Part shown: in pieces, positions 8,666-19,875 of the stretch
How positions within the stretch are numbered: the first letter of the stretch is position 1
Layout: each line of letters begins with the position of its first letter
Assembly (NCBI RefSeq): GCF_900184035.1
Contig: NZ_FXWP01000006.1
Location: 1-64,000, forward strand
Length of the DNA stretch: 64,000 nucleotides
DNA from: Kosakonia pseudosacchari
GTDB lineage: Bacteria > Pseudomonadota > Gammaproteobacteria > Enterobacterales > Enterobacteriaceae
Direction: 5' to 3'
The notes under the pieces: model-generated
The model's database searches: none
Told to the model about the DNA's origin: nothing
Seen by the model: the letters and a program-made list of their open reading frames with translations, nothing else
Made by a program: the position numbers and the translations under genes

Positions 8666-9552
8666 TTGTTTGGCAGGATTTTCCAGAACGCATCAATAAG
8701 CGGCTCATAGAGCCGCTTTTTTTGTACACAGACGCCAAGCTCAAATGGCGTTTTCTCATCACTGCGTTCAAGGATCATCACGCGGTTGCGCACTGGCTCC
8801 GGGCTGTTTTCCAGCACCACTTCCGGGATGAGCGCCACGCCGCAACCGAGCGCGACCATCGACACCATTGCTTCGTGGCCGCCGACGGTGGCGTAAATTG
8901 ACGGGTTGCTGATTTTATGACGGCGGAACCATAGCTCGATACGGCGGCGCACCGGGCCCTGATCGGCCATGATAAACGGCACGGTGGACCAGTCTGGTTC
9001 GGGCTGCGAAACCTGGTTACGCACCGGGCAGGGAAGCGCAGGTGCTATCAGCACCACGGCCAGGTTTTCCAGCATTGAAAACGCTACCGCGCCGGGCAGC
9101 GTTTCCGGTTTCCCGGCAATGGCCAGATCCGCTTCGCCGGTGACCACTTTTTCCATCGCATCGGCGGCATCGCCGGTGGTGAGTTTGATCTCTACCGACG
9201 GATGTTCCGCGCGAAAACGATCGAGAATCGGCGGCAAGTGGCTATAAGCCGCAGTAACGGAACAGAAAAGATGCAGCTCGCCGGAGAGCGACGGGCCTTG
9301 CTGGTCGATGGTGTGGCGCAATTGCTGATACTGCAATAACGTTTGTTGCGCGAAAACACGCAGCTCTTCACCCGCTTCTGTCAGCGTGACGGTACGGTTA
9401 TCGCGCACAAACAGCGGCTGTCCGAGATCTTCTTCCAGCCGTTGGATTTGCCGTGAAAGCGTGGAAGGGCTGACATGCATGGCGCGCGCGCTGCGGCCAA
9501 AATGGCGGCTTTCGGCCAGATGCAGGAACGTTTTCAGATCGCGTAAATCCAT
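8662..9552 (-). CDS. ilvY: IlvY, LysR-type activator of ilvC
   Basis: 296 aa, LysR family: N-terminal winged HTH (residues about 1-60, with MHVSPSTLSRQIQRLEE as recognition region) and a C-terminal periplasmic-binding-protein-like effector domain. In E. coli it senses acetolactate and acetohydroxybutyrate and activates ilvC, which it faces across a 216-bp divergent region holding palindromic sites. Its 3' end overlaps the end of ilvA and contains, on the opposite strand, the likely terminator of the ilv operon (8698-8723). Confidence 0.97.
   Translation of the reverse strand: MDLRDLKTFLHLAESRHFGRSARAMHVSPSTLSRQIQRLEEDLGQPLFVRDNRTVTLTEAGEELRVFAQQTLLQYQQLRHTIDQQGPSLSGELHLFCSVTAAYSHLPPILDRFRAEHPSVEIKLTTGDAADAMEKVVTGEADLAIAGKPETLPGAVAFSMLENLAVVLIAPALPCPVRNQVSQPEPDWSTVPFIMADQGPVRRRIELWFRRHKISNPSIYATVGGHEAMVSMVALGCGVALIPEVVLENSPEPVRNRVMILERSDEKTPFELGVCVQKKRLYEPLIDAFWKILPNN
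8698..8723 (+). terminator. Intrinsic terminator after ilvA, inside ilvY codons
   Basis: AAGCGGCTC (8698-8706), loop ATA, GAGCCGCTT (8710-8718), with an unbroken T tract 8717-8723 on the plus strand. It is a perfect 9-bp stem 33 nt after the ilvA stop, and antisense to ilvY codons for the KKRLYEPLID segment. Confidence 0.85.
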
Positions 9553-9768
9553 GAGACAGACTCCACAAATTTACATTGCAAAAATTGCAATGTGACATTG
9601 TTAATATATCAATTTAAGCAACGCATTTCCTGTCATATAGTGGGTTCAATCTCGCTTATCAGCGAACTGAACAATAAATATTGCCCTGAATAATTTGCGC
9701 AACAGAAAACCTAAAGCGTTAGCGCAAAAAAGAACGGCACAACACAACATCACACGACGAGGTCTCAA
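9553..9768. promoter_or_regulatory. ilvY-ilvC divergent control region with IlvY palindromes
   Basis: ACATTGCA-AAAAT-TGCAATGT (9573-9593) is a perfect 8-bp-arm palindrome of LysR type, 20 bp upstream of ilvY and on the promoter-distal side of ilvC. A second, weaker dyad ATTG-N9-CAAT lies at 9597-9613. These fit the tandem operators known for E. coli ilvY-ilvC. A likely ilvC -10 is CATATAG near 9633. The roughly 130 nt between it and the ilvC ATG form a leader. Confidence 0.75.
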
Positions 9769-11244
9769 ATGGCTAACTACTTTAATACACTGAACCTGCG
9801 CCAGCAGCTGGCGCAGCTGGGCAAATGCCGCTTCATGGCGCGTGACGAATTTGCCGATGGCGCAAGCTACCTTCAGGGTAAAAAAGTGGTCATCGTCGGC
9901 TGCGGCGCCCAAGGGCTGAACCAGGGCCTGAACATGCGCGACTCCGGTCTGGATATCGCTTACGCGCTGCGTAAAGAAGCGATTGCGGAGAAACGCGCGT
10001 CCTGGCGCAAAGCGACCGAAAACGGTTTTAAAGTTGGCACTTATGAAGAGCTGATCCCGCAGGCGGACCTGGTCGTGAACCTGACGCCGGACAAACAGCA
10101 CTCTGACGTCGTGCGTGCCGTGCAGCCGCTGATGAAAGACGGCGCGGCGCTGGGCTACTCTCACGGTTTCAACATCGTGGAAGTGGGTGAGCAGATCCGT
10201 AAAGACATCACTGTCGTGATGGTGGCACCGAAGTGTCCTGGCACGGAAGTTCGTGAAGAGTACAAACGTGGTTTCGGTGTTCCGACCCTGATCGCTGTCC
10301 ACCCGGAAAACGACCCGAAAGGCGAAGGGATGGCGATTGCTAAAGCCTGGGCTGCGGCAACCGGTGGTCACCGTGCGGGCGTTCTGGAGTCCTCTTTTGT
10401 TGCGGAAGTGAAATCTGACCTGATGGGCGAGCAGACCATCCTCTGCGGCATGCTGCAGGCGGGTTCCCTGCTGTGTTTCGACAAGCTGGTGGCGGAAGGT
10501 ACTGACCCGGCTTACGCAGAAAAACTGATTCAGTTCGGCTGGGAAACCATCACCGAAGCGCTGAAACAGGGTGGTATTACGCTGATGATGGATCGCTTGT
10601 CCAATCCGGCGAAACTGCGTGCTTACGCGCTGTCAGAACAGCTGAAAGGCATTATGGCGCCGCTGTTCCAGAAACATATGGACGATATCATCTCCGGCGA
10701 GTTCTCTTCCGGCATGATGGCTGACTGGGCCAATGACGATAAGAAACTGCTGACCTGGCGTGAAGAAACCGGTAAATCCGCGTTCGAAACCGCACCGCAG
10801 TATGAAGGCAAAATCAGCGAGCAGGAGTACTTTGATAAAGGCGTGCTGATGATTGCGATGGTGAAAGCGGGTGTTGAACTGGCGTTCGAAACCATGGTGG
10901 CGTCCGGCATTATCGAAGAGTCCGCTTACTATGAATCGCTGCACGAACTGCCGCTGATTGCCAACACCATCGCGCGAAAGCGTCTGTATGAGATGAACGT
11001 GGTCATTTCCGATACCGCAGAGTACGGCAACTATCTGTTCTCTTATGCTTGCGTACCGCTGCTGAAAGAGTTCATGACCACGCTGCAAACGGGCGACCTG
11101 GGTAAAGCGATTGCCGAAGGTGCGGTAGATAATGCGCAACTGCGCGATGTGAATGAGGCAATTCGCAGCCACGCCATTGAGAAAGTGGGTCAGAAATTGC
11201 GCGGTTATATGACGGATATGAAACGTATCGCCGTCGCGAGCTAA
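9769..11244 (+). CDS. ilvC: Ketol-acid reductoisomerase (class II, long form)
   Basis: 491 aa, the long enterobacterial form with a duplicated C-terminal knotted domain. It isomerises and reduces acetolactate or acetohydroxybutyrate with NADPH and Mg2+. The Rossmann motif [10 protein letters not shown] starts near residue 45. The gene is divergent from its activator ilvY and monocistronic, with a strong terminator 50 nt downstream. The start is set by GAGGTCTCAA ATG. Confidence 0.98.
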   Translation: MANYFNTLNLRQQLAQLGKCRFMARDEFADGASYLQGKKVVIVGCGAQGLNQGLNMRDSGLDIAYALRKEAIAEKRASWRKATENGFKVGTYEELIPQADLVVNLTPDKQHSDVVRAVQPLMKDGAALGYSHGFNIVEVGEQIRKDITVVMVAPKCPGTEVREEYKRGFGVPTLIAVHPENDPKGEGMAIAKAWAAATGGHRAGVLESSFVAEVKSDLMGEQTILCGMLQAGSLLCFDKLVAEGTDPAYAEKLIQFGWETITEALKQGGITLMMDRLSNPAKLRAYALSEQLKGIMAPLFQKHMDDIISGEFSSGMMADWANDDKKLLTWREETGKSAFETAPQYEGKISEQEYFDKGVLMIAMVKAGVELAFETMVASGIIEESAYYESLHELPLIANTIARKRLYEMNVVISDTAEYGNYLFSYACVPLLKEFMTTLQTGDLGKAIAEGAVDNAQLRDVNEAIRSHAIEKVGQKLRGYMTDMKRIAVAS

Positions 11245-11292
11245 TTCCTATCGTCTTTCGGTAGCGATAAGCCGAATTTCATTGAAAAGTTT

Positions 11293-11326
11293 AAGCCCGG
11301 AGGCGTTAGCGCTTCCGGGCTTTTTT
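11293..11326 (+). terminator. ilvC terminator
   Basis: A stem AAGCCCGGA (11293-11301) pairing with TCCGGGCTT, extended by a partly paired GCG/CGC inner part, followed by six T (11321-11326). Confidence 0.9.
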
Positions 11327-11383
11327 ATGAGCGGCAATGGACGCGATCTTTTTTTGCCGTCTGTCTTGTTGAATTTGTTTTTA

Positions 11384-11402
11384 TGTAATATCGTAAGTTA
11401 CA
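11384..11402. promoter_or_regulatory. Possible operator of the Rrf2-family gene
   Basis: TGTAA-TATCGTAAG-TTACA is a dyad with 5-bp perfect outer arms whose 8-bp half-sites match at 6 of 8 positions. It ends on the A of the ATG of the Rrf2-family gene and includes a -10-like TAATAT (11386-11391). Rrf2 regulators often bind such dyads at their own promoters; autoregulation is an inference. Confidence 0.4.
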
Positions 11403-11842
11403 TGAAAATAAATAACTCCTTCTCCGCGACGTTGCACATCCTGCTCCACATGGAACAGGCCGATAAACCGATGACTTCGGAACAGATGGCTGAATACATC
11501 GACGGTAACCCGGCGTTTATTCGCAAACTGCTCGCCGGATTACGGGAACAGCAGATTGTCTGCGCGACCAAAGGGCACCACGGCGGCTGGCGACTTTGCC
11601 GCTCCGCCGGCCTGGTCACACTCTACGACATCTACATCGCACTGGGATCGCCTGCGTTGTTCGCGTTGGGCAATCGTAATGAAAACCCTGAGTGTCTGGT
11701 TGAACAAGGGGTGAACCGGGTGATGTCATCAACGCTTGCCGACGCACAATCGCTGATCCTCGAACGTTTTAAAAACCTGACACTACACGATGTCGGCGCG
11801 GAATTTATTAATTACTTCAACGAGAAGGGGCACCACCGATGA
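11402..11842 (+). CDS. Rrf2-family transcriptional regulator (YwnA-like)
   Basis: 146 aa from the ATG at 11402. The winged-HTH begins almost at the N-terminus (MKINNSFSATLHILLHM), with the recognition region around EQMAEYIDGNPAFIRKLLAGLR and the wing KGHHGGWRLCR, all typical of Rrf2. The three clustered Cys that hold the Fe-S cluster in IscR or NsrR are not present; only isolated Cys occur, so a YwnA-type, cluster-free regulator is likelier. An in-frame ATG at 11329 lies in the ilvC terminator zone and would add a non-homologous N-terminus. The stop overlaps the next gene by 4 nt (ATGA). E. coli K-12 has no gene here. Target genes are unknown; the next gene is the obvious candidate. Confidence 0.85.
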   Translation: MKINNSFSATLHILLHMEQADKPMTSEQMAEYIDGNPAFIRKLLAGLREQQIVCATKGHHGGWRLCRSAGLVTLYDIYIALGSPALFALGNRNENPECLVEQGVNRVMSSTLADAQSLILERFKNLTLHDVGAEFINYFNEKGHHR

Positions 11843-12204
11843 TTGCCGATTTAACCACCTGCCTGATGATTGCGCTGGCTGCCAGTAGCATTTCAATAAC
11901 GTTGACACAAACGGAGCTATTTGCGGCTTTTCGTGAATGGACGGTGAAAAAGAACGCGATGATAGGGCACTTGTTTCAGTGTTTCTATTGTCTGAGTCAC
12001 TGGGCGGTGTTTGGCGGCATGCTGGTGTACCGTCCTGCGCTGTTGCATAGCGGTATCGCAGTGATTGACTGGGTAATGACGGCGTTCATTACCATTACCC
12101 TGGCGACATTGATTAATGGCCTGATGTTCAAAGTATTCCAGGCGGCGATCAATATGCATGTGATGAAGCATGACGCGCAGCAGAAGCTGCAATCGCACAA
12201 ATAA
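11839..12204 (+). CDS. Small membrane protein, DUF1360-like
   Basis: 121 aa with three predicted membrane segments (about residues 3-23, 42-65 and 74-98) and a CFYCLSHW motif at the second segment resembling the C-x-x-C-x-x-x-W signature of DUF1360 proteins such as Bacillus YjcA. The C-terminus is charged (HDAQQKLQSHK). It is translationally coupled to the Rrf2-family gene by ATGA. No function is known. The two Cys spaced CxxC could bind metal or be redox-active, which would suit a stress-sensing Rrf2 partner, but this is speculation. Confidence 0.75.
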   Translation: MIADLTTCLMIALAASSISITLTQTELFAAFREWTVKKNAMIGHLFQCFYCLSHWAVFGGMLVYRPALLHSGIAVIDWVMTAFITITLATLINGLMFKVFQAAINMHVMKHDAQQKLQSHK

Positions 12205-12229
12205 AAAAGCCTCTCTGTGATGAGAGGCT
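12203..12229 (-). terminator. ppiC terminator
   Basis: AGCCTCTC (12208-12215) pairs with GAGAGGCT (12222-12229); on the minus strand the stem is followed by a T tract (plus-strand A run 12203-12208). It sits just after ppiC and also at the very end of the converging small membrane protein gene. Confidence 0.88.
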
Positions 12230-12235
12230 CAACCT

Positions 12236-14623
<2,388 letters not shown>

Positions 14624-14639
14624 AAATTCACCTTTATCG

Positions 14640-14662
14640 AGAGCCGCGAAGATTACGGCTCT
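14640..14662 (+). terminator. Weak rep terminator hairpin
   Basis: AGAGCCG (14640-14646) pairs with CGGCTCT (14656-14662), followed by only TT. A second stem GAGCGGGC (14667-14674) / GCCCGCTC (14698-14705) lies just beyond. Both lie between rep and gppA. Confidence 0.45.
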
Positions 14663-14757
14663 TAAAGAGCGGGCTGAAATCTTAAAAATAAGCGCCCGCC
14701 CGCTCGGTAAGGTTGCAACCCGGCAGAGCTGCTGGACTGTGTTTTTCAGCAAGCAAT

Positions 14758-14780
14758 AAAAAAGCCCGCAGCGAGCGGGC
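14758..14780 (-). terminator. gppA terminator
   Basis: GCCCGC-AGCGA-GCGGGC (14764-14780), with six A on the plus strand at 14758-14763, i.e. a T tract for the leftward gppA transcript. Confidence 0.85.
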
Positions 14781-14797
14781 AATATTCCGAATGGGGA

Positions 14798-16282
14798 TTA
14801 CTGGATTTCCAGTGACCAGTGCACGTAACTTTGCCACTGGCTTTCCTGATCAATCAGTTCTGCGCCAAGCGGGTGACTTGCCAGCCACCCTTGCGGCAGC
14901 GTCAGCACCAGCTTCTCGCCCTGCGCGGTGACCGCTATTTCCGGCAGCAGATCATCGCGACGACGGCTGGCGAAAATAATGGCAAGACGAAGCAGACGAC
15001 AAAGATGCTCGGCGACGCGCGGCGGTACGGCGTTTTGCTGATGCAAGGATGAGAGATCGACCGCGTTCGTCTGATTAAGCAGCAGTGTCGCGAGCAGTTT
15101 CTTTTGTGCGGGGGTAAAGCCGGGTAGATCGAGATTACGTACCAGCCATGCCGCATGTAACGGCGCTTGCTTAAACTCAATACTCAAACCAATTTCATGC
15201 AGTTCGCAGGCAACTTTCAGAATTTCGATGCTATAGGCATCTAATTCCCACTCTTTAGCGACGCTTTGCGCAAAACGCCTGGCCAGCGTTGTCACGCGCC
15301 GGGATTGATCGGTATCGATAATAAAACGGCGTTGAATATTGCGCAGGGTGCGGCTACGAATGTCTTCATCTACCGCCAGGTGCAACATGCCGTAGACCAG
15401 ACCTTCGCGTAATGCGCCACCGGCCAGCGTCATGCTTTCAATATTCATTTCGGTGAAGATAGCGATAAGGATTGCCAGACCGCTCGGAAACACCAAAGCG
15501 CGTTCCAGCGTCAGGCCTTCTATTTCCAGCTCTTCGAGTCGCCCGCACTGTATGGCGCGCTGTTTTAGCTGCTGCAATTTAGCGAGGGTAATGCGCTCAT
15601 CCATGCCCTGCGCCATCATGATTTCTTGCAACGCCTGAACCGTACCCGATGCCCCGACACACACTTTCCAGCCATGGCGGCGAAGCTCATCGGCAACCGG
15701 GCGCAGCACCTCACGCGCGGCCTGTTCGGCGGCGGCGAAGTTTTCCTGCCCGAGATTTCGATCGGTAAAAAAACGCTCAAGCCAGGTGACGCAGCCCATC
15801 GACAGGCTGAAAAGGGACGTCGTTTGTGCCCCGGTGCCGGTAACCAGCTCCGTGCTGGCGCCGCCAATATCAACCACCAGACGCTGATCCGCGCCCCCCG
15901 TCGTGTGCGCAACGCCCTGATAAATCAGCCGCGCTTCTTCCTCGCCGCTAATGACTTGCACCGGGCAGCCGAGGATTTCTTGCGCTTTGTCGATAAATTC
16001 CTGCGCGTTAACCGCCAGGCGCAACGTGGCCGTTGCTACGACGCGGATTTGCTCCTGGGGAATATCCTGCAGACGTTCGGAAAATAGCCGCAGGCACTGC
16101 CACCCTCGCTCCATCGCTTCCTGAGAAAGACGATTGTCGGGGCTTAACCCTGCAGCCAGGCGAACTTTGCGTTTGATGCGAGAAAGCGTCTGAATGCTTC
16201 CCGCCACCTCGCGCACAACCAGCATATGAAAACTGTTGGATCCAAGATCAATAGCGGCATAGAGCGAGGCGGAACCGAGCAT
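14798..16282 (-). CDS. gppA: Guanosine-5'-triphosphate,3'-diphosphate pyrophosphatase
   Basis: 494 aa from the ATG at 16282 ([18 protein letters not shown]), the E. coli length; the longer reading frame adds 13 residues overlapping rhlB and is not supported. Ppx/GppA family: actin-like ATPase-fold domains with [14 protein letters not shown] (phosphate 1), GGASTE (phosphate 2) and a C-terminal HD-like domain. It converts pppGpp to ppGpp and also acts on polyphosphate. It starts 4 nt after the rhlB stop, so the two are probably cotranscribed. Confidence 0.96.
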   Translation of the reverse strand: MLGSASLYAAIDLGSNSFHMLVVREVAGSIQTLSRIKRKVRLAAGLSPDNRLSQEAMERGWQCLRLFSERLQDIPQEQIRVVATATLRLAVNAQEFIDKAQEILGCPVQVISGEEEARLIYQGVAHTTGGADQRLVVDIGGASTELVTGTGAQTTSLFSLSMGCVTWLERFFTDRNLGQENFAAAEQAAREVLRPVADELRRHGWKVCVGASGTVQALQEIMMAQGMDERITLAKLQQLKQRAIQCGRLEELEIEGLTLERALVFPSGLAILIAIFTEMNIESMTLAGGALREGLVYGMLHLAVDEDIRSRTLRNIQRRFIIDTDQSRRVTTLARRFAQSVAKEWELDAYSIEILKVACELHEIGLSIEFKQAPLHAAWLVRNLDLPGFTPAQKKLLATLLLNQTNAVDLSSLHQQNAVPPRVAEHLCRLLRLAIIFASRRRDDLLPEIAVTAQGEKLVLTLPQGWLASHPLGAELIDQESQWQSYVHWSLEIQ

Positions 16283-16286
16283 ATTT

Positions 16287-17555
16287 TTAACCTGAACGAC
16301 GACGATTACGTGGGGTGCCACCGCTGCGGCGCGGGCCGTTGCCAGAGCGTGAACGCGTCAGGCGTTTTGGCGGCGGCAGCTCGGTGAGCAGGGCATCCGG
16401 ATCGTATTTGCTGACCGGGATAGAATGCCCGATATAGGTCTCAATCGCCGGCAGGTTCAGGGCATATTCTTCACAAGCGAGGCTGATTGAGTGACCGCTG
16501 GCGCCAGCGCGACCGGTACGACCGATACGGTGAACGTAATCTTCACAATCGTCCGGCAGATCGTAGTTAAAAACGTGCGTGACCGCAGGAATATGCAGAC
16601 CACGTGCGGCAACGTCAGTCGCCACCAGAATGTCGAGATCGCCACGCGTGAACTCATCAAGAATACGCAGGCGTTTTTTCTGCGCGACATCACCGGTCAG
16701 CAAACCAACACGATGACCATCTGCGGCCAGGCTGCCCCAGATATCTTCACAGCGGTGTTTGGTATTGGCGAAGATAATGGCGCGATCCGGCCACTCTTCT
16801 TCGATCAGTGTCTGCAGCAGGCGCATTTTCTCGTCGTTGGACGGGTAGAAAAGCTCTTCTTTAATACGGTGGCCCGTTTTTTGTTCCGGCTCCACTTCCA
16901 CGTACTCAGCGTTATTCATCTGCTCAAACGCCAGCTCACGCACCCGGTAAGACAATGTGGCGGAGAAGAGCATGTTCAAACGTGACGTCACGGGTGGCAT
17001 ACGGCGGAACAGCCAGCGGATATCTTTGATAAAGCCCAGATCGTACATACGATCTGCTTCGTCCAGCACCACGACCTGGATCGCGCCCAGGTTAATATGG
17101 TTCTGCTTGGTATAATCAATTAATCGACCCGTGGTGCCGATTAAAATATCGACGCCGCTTTCCAGCACTTTCAGCTGTTTGTCATAGCCATCACCGCCGT
17201 AAGCCAGACCCAGTTTCAGGCCAGTCGCTTGCGCCAGCGGTTCTGCATCGGCGTGAATTTGTACCGCGAGTTCACGTGTCGGCGCCATAATAATCGCGCG
17301 CGGTTGGTTCACTTTACGGTCTTCGATTGCCGGGTGAGAGAGAAGGTAATGAAACGTTGACGTTAAAAACGCCATCGTTTTGCCGGTACCGGTTTGCGCC
17401 TGACCTGCAACATCACGGCCCGCCAGCGTCAGCGGAAGAGCCAGAGCCTGAATGGGCGTGCAATTATGAAACCCTTTTTTTTCAAGGGCTTCGATCACTT
17501 TTGGGTGCAGGGCGAAGTCGGAAAACTTCTGTTCTGTTAAATGTGTTTTGCTCAT
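16287..17555 (-). CDS. rhlB: DEAD-box RNA helicase RhlB
   Basis: 422 aa. Q motif [14 protein letters not shown], Walker [13 protein letters not shown] box [11 protein letters not shown] motif, and [10 protein letters not shown] in the C-terminal RecA domain are followed by a basic, Gly/Arg-rich tail. It is the helicase of the RNA degradosome, where it binds RNase E and unwinds structured mRNA. It is divergent from trxA and followed closely by gppA. Confidence 0.97.
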   Translation of the reverse strand: MSKTHLTEQKFSDFALHPKVIEALEKKGFHNCTPIQALALPLTLAGRDVAGQAQTGTGKTMAFLTSTFHYLLSHPAIEDRKVNQPRAIIMAPTRELAVQIHADAEPLAQATGLKLGLAYGGDGYDKQLKVLESGVDILIGTTGRLIDYTKQNHINLGAIQVVVLDEADRMYDLGFIKDIRWLFRRMPPVTSRLNMLFSATLSYRVRELAFEQMNNAEYVEVEPEQKTGHRIKEELFYPSNDEKMRLLQTLIEEEWPDRAIIFANTKHRCEDIWGSLAADGHRVGLLTGDVAQKKRLRILDEFTRGDLDILVATDVAARGLHIPAVTHVFNYDLPDDCEDYVHRIGRTGRAGASGHSISLACEEYALNLPAIETYIGHSIPVSKYDPDALLTELPPPKRLTRSRSGNGPRRSGGTPRNRRRSG

Positions 17556-17699
17556 AGTGTGGTAGAATATCAGCTTACTATTGCTTTACGAAAGCGTATC
17601 CGGTGAAATAAAGTCAACCTTTAGTTGGTTATTGTGGCATCAATACGTTGCTGTTTTATGCTACACCAACATGCCAGGCTTATTCCTGTGGAGTTATAT

Positions 17700-18029
17700 A
17701 TGAGCGATAAAATTATTCACCTGACTGACGATAGTTTTGACACGGATGTACTCAAAGCGGACGGGCTTGTGCTCGTTGATTTCTGGGCAGAGTGGTGTGG
17801 ACCGTGTAAAATGATCGCCCCGATTCTGGATGAGGTCGCTGATGAGTACGAAGGCAAGCTAACCATTGCGAAACTGAACATCGACAACAATCCAGGTACC
17901 GCGCCGAAATACGGCATCCGTGGTATCCCGACCCTGCTGCTGTTTAAAGACGGTGAAGTTGCAGCAACCAAAGTTGGTGCCTTGTCTAAAGGCCAACTGA
18001 AAGAGTTCCTGGACGCCAACCTGGCGTAA
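17700..18029 (+). CDS. trxA: Thioredoxin 1
   Basis: 109 aa from the ATG at 17700 ([13 protein letters not shown]), the classic length, preceded by GTGGAG. The active site WCGPC is at residues 32-36, and the cis-proline IPT segment is near residue 76. It is the general disulfide reductant, partner of ribonucleotide reductase and others. A further in-frame ATG at 17625 would add 25 residues without family support and lies in the promoter region. Confidence 0.98.
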   Translation: MSDKIIHLTDDSFDTDVLKADGLVLVDFWAEWCGPCKMIAPILDEVADEYEGKLTIAKLNIDNNPGTAPKYGIRGIPTLLLFKDGEVAATKVGALSKGQLKEFLDANLA

Positions 18030-18372
18030 CCCAGACTCCGCCGGCGTGCCAGCAGTCCTAATTTTTTTGGAGCGCTGGACGCCCGGCTTCAGCCGTGCTA
18101 ATTTAGTTTTGACTTCGTTTTGAACATACCTTTAGTTGTTTGAATCTTGCATTACCCCGATACTTCCCGCAGAGCAACACCATCGCGAGAGAAGTCGACA
18201 GATTCCGGGCTTATCACTTATTCCGTCTTATCGTTTCAGTTCTGCGTACTTTCCTGTGACCAGGCACCGATCAGACATAAGTTGATGGCCGTTAACAGGC
18301 ATGGATGACCCTGCCATACCATTCACAACATTAAGTTCGAGATCTACCCCGAGTTTAAGAACCCACACCATT
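18030..18372 (+). promoter_or_regulatory. rho leader and promoter region
   Basis: The 343-bp gap from trxA to rho contains a T-rich stretch near 18060, the rhoL-like frame at 18187-18285 and a pyrimidine-rich 3' part. In E. coli the corresponding long leader mediates autogenous Rho-dependent attenuation. I see no simple hairpin-plus-T terminator after trxA. Confidence 0.5.
18187..18285 (+). pseudogene. rhoL: rho leader reading frame (rhoL-like) without an ATG
   Basis: The frame from AGA at 18190 to the TGA at 18283-18285 reads R-S-R-Q-I-P-G and ends SYRFSSAYFPVTRHRSDIS. It aligns codon for codon with the E. coli RhoL leader peptide as remembered (MRSEQISGSS...RFSSAYSPVTRQRKDMSR). The codon at the ATG position is GAG (18187-18189), and no ATG, GTG or TTG occurs in frame for about 45 nt upstream. 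It may be untranslated, with conservation acting on the leader RNA, or may use a non-standard start. Confidence 0.5.
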
Positions 18373-19632
18373 ATGAATCTTACCGAATTAAAGAATACGC
18401 CGGTTTCTGAGCTGATCACTCTCGGCGAAAATATGGGGCTGGAAAACCTGGCCCGTATGCGCAAACAGGACATCATTTTCGCCATCCTGAAGCAGCACGC
18501 GAAGAGTGGCGAAGATATCTTTGGCGATGGCGTGCTGGAGATTCTGCAGGATGGATTTGGTTTCCTCCGCTCCGCAGACAGCTCCTACCTCGCCGGCCCT
18601 GACGACATCTACGTATCCCCCAGCCAAATTCGCCGTTTCAACCTCCGCACTGGTGACACCATTTCAGGTAAGATTCGCCCGCCTAAAGAAGGTGAACGTT
18701 ACTTTGCATTGCTCAAAGTTAACGAGGTGAACTTCGATAAGCCGGAAAACGCGCGTAATAAGATTCTGTTTGAAAACTTAACGCCGCTGCACGCGAACTC
18801 TCGCCTGCGTATGGAACGTGGTAATGGCTCGACGGAAGACTTAACCGCACGCGTACTGGATCTGGCGTCGCCGATCGGTCGTGGTCAGCGTGGTCTGATT
18901 GTTGCACCGCCAAAAGCCGGTAAAACTATGCTGCTGCAGAACATCGCGCAGAGCATTGCTTACAACCATCCAGATTGTGTACTGATGGTGCTGTTGATTG
19001 ACGAACGTCCGGAAGAAGTGACCGAGATGCAACGTCTGGTTAAAGGCGAAGTGGTTGCTTCCACCTTTGACGAACCGGCTTCCCGCCACGTGCAGGTTGC
19101 AGAAATGGTTATCGAGAAGGCCAAGCGCCTGGTCGAGCACAAGAAAGACGTTATCATTCTGCTGGACTCCATCACCCGTCTGGCTCGCGCTTACAACACC
19201 GTTGTTCCGGCGTCCGGCAAAGTGCTGACCGGTGGTGTCGACGCGAACGCCCTGCATCGCCCGAAACGCTTCTTCGGTGCCGCGCGTAACGTGGAAGAGG
19301 GCGGTAGCCTGACCATTATCGCGACCGCGCTGATTGATACCGGTTCGAAAATGGACGAAGTGATTTACGAAGAGTTTAAAGGCACCGGTAACATGGAACT
19401 GCACCTCTCGCGTAAAATCGCTGAAAAACGTGTCTTCCCGGCGATTGATTACAACCGTTCCGGTACGCGTAAAGAAGAGTTGCTCACCACTCAGGAAGAG
19501 CTGCAGAAAATGTGGATCCTGCGCAAAATCATTCACCCAATGGGTGAGATTGACGCCATGGAGTTCCTCATTAACAAGCTGGCAATGACGAAGACGAATG
19601 ATGAGTTCTTCGACATGATGAAGCGCTCCTAA
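18373..19632 (+). CDS. rho: Transcription termination factor Rho
   Basis: 419 aa from the ATG at 18373 ([14 protein letters not shown]), the standard length. N-terminal Rho-N helical domain, cold-shock-like RNA-binding domain (GFGFLR around residue 60), then a RecA-like ATPase with Walker A APPKAGKT near residue 178 and Walker [11 protein letters not shown]. The hexameric helicase terminates untranslated transcripts. The 24-residue N-terminal extension of the open frame lies in the leader and is rejected. Confidence 0.99.
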   Translation: MNLTELKNTPVSELITLGENMGLENLARMRKQDIIFAILKQHAKSGEDIFGDGVLEILQDGFGFLRSADSSYLAGPDDIYVSPSQIRRFNLRTGDTISGKIRPPKEGERYFALLKVNEVNFDKPENARNKILFENLTPLHANSRLRMERGNGSTEDLTARVLDLASPIGRGQRGLIVAPPKAGKTMLLQNIAQSIAYNHPDCVLMVLLIDERPEEVTEMQRLVKGEVVASTFDEPASRHVQVAEMVIEKAKRLVEHKKDVIILLDSITRLARAYNTVVPASGKVLTGGVDANALHRPKRFFGAARNVEEGGSLTIIATALIDTGSKMDEVIYEEFKGTGNMELHLSRKIAEKRVFPAIDYNRSGTRKEELLTTQEELQKMWILRKIIHPMGEIDAMEFLINKLAMTKTNDEFFDMMKRS

Positions 19633-19651
19633 TATAAATAAACCTCGGAAG

Positions 19652-19677
19652 CGCCACGTTTTTACGTGGCGTTTTTT
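19652..19677 (+). terminator. rho terminator
   Basis: CGCCACGT (19652-19659), TTTT loop, ACGTGGCG (19664-19671), then six T. Confidence 0.9.
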
Positions 19678-19875
19678 ATTTGCGGGCTATACGCTATATG
19701 CACTGGGACAGGCATTGTCCAACGCTGGCGACAACAAATAGACTATTCATCTTTTGAACGATTTATTTGTTTGAAAAGTAAACAATAACGCCTGCGAATG
19801 ACCTGCATTCTCCTTTTATGGGGTGTGACAACGTCGTTATACTGTCGGGATAAACATTAGCTGAGAGCATGCATT

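Noticed and set aside
17625-17699. 25-residue N-terminal extension of thioredoxin
   Set aside because: The family starts at MSDKIIHL (17700), which has its own ribosome site; the extension lies in the trxA promoter region.
18301-18372. 24-residue N-terminal extension of Rho
   Set aside because: Rho starts at MNLTELKN in the family; the extension is leader RNA.
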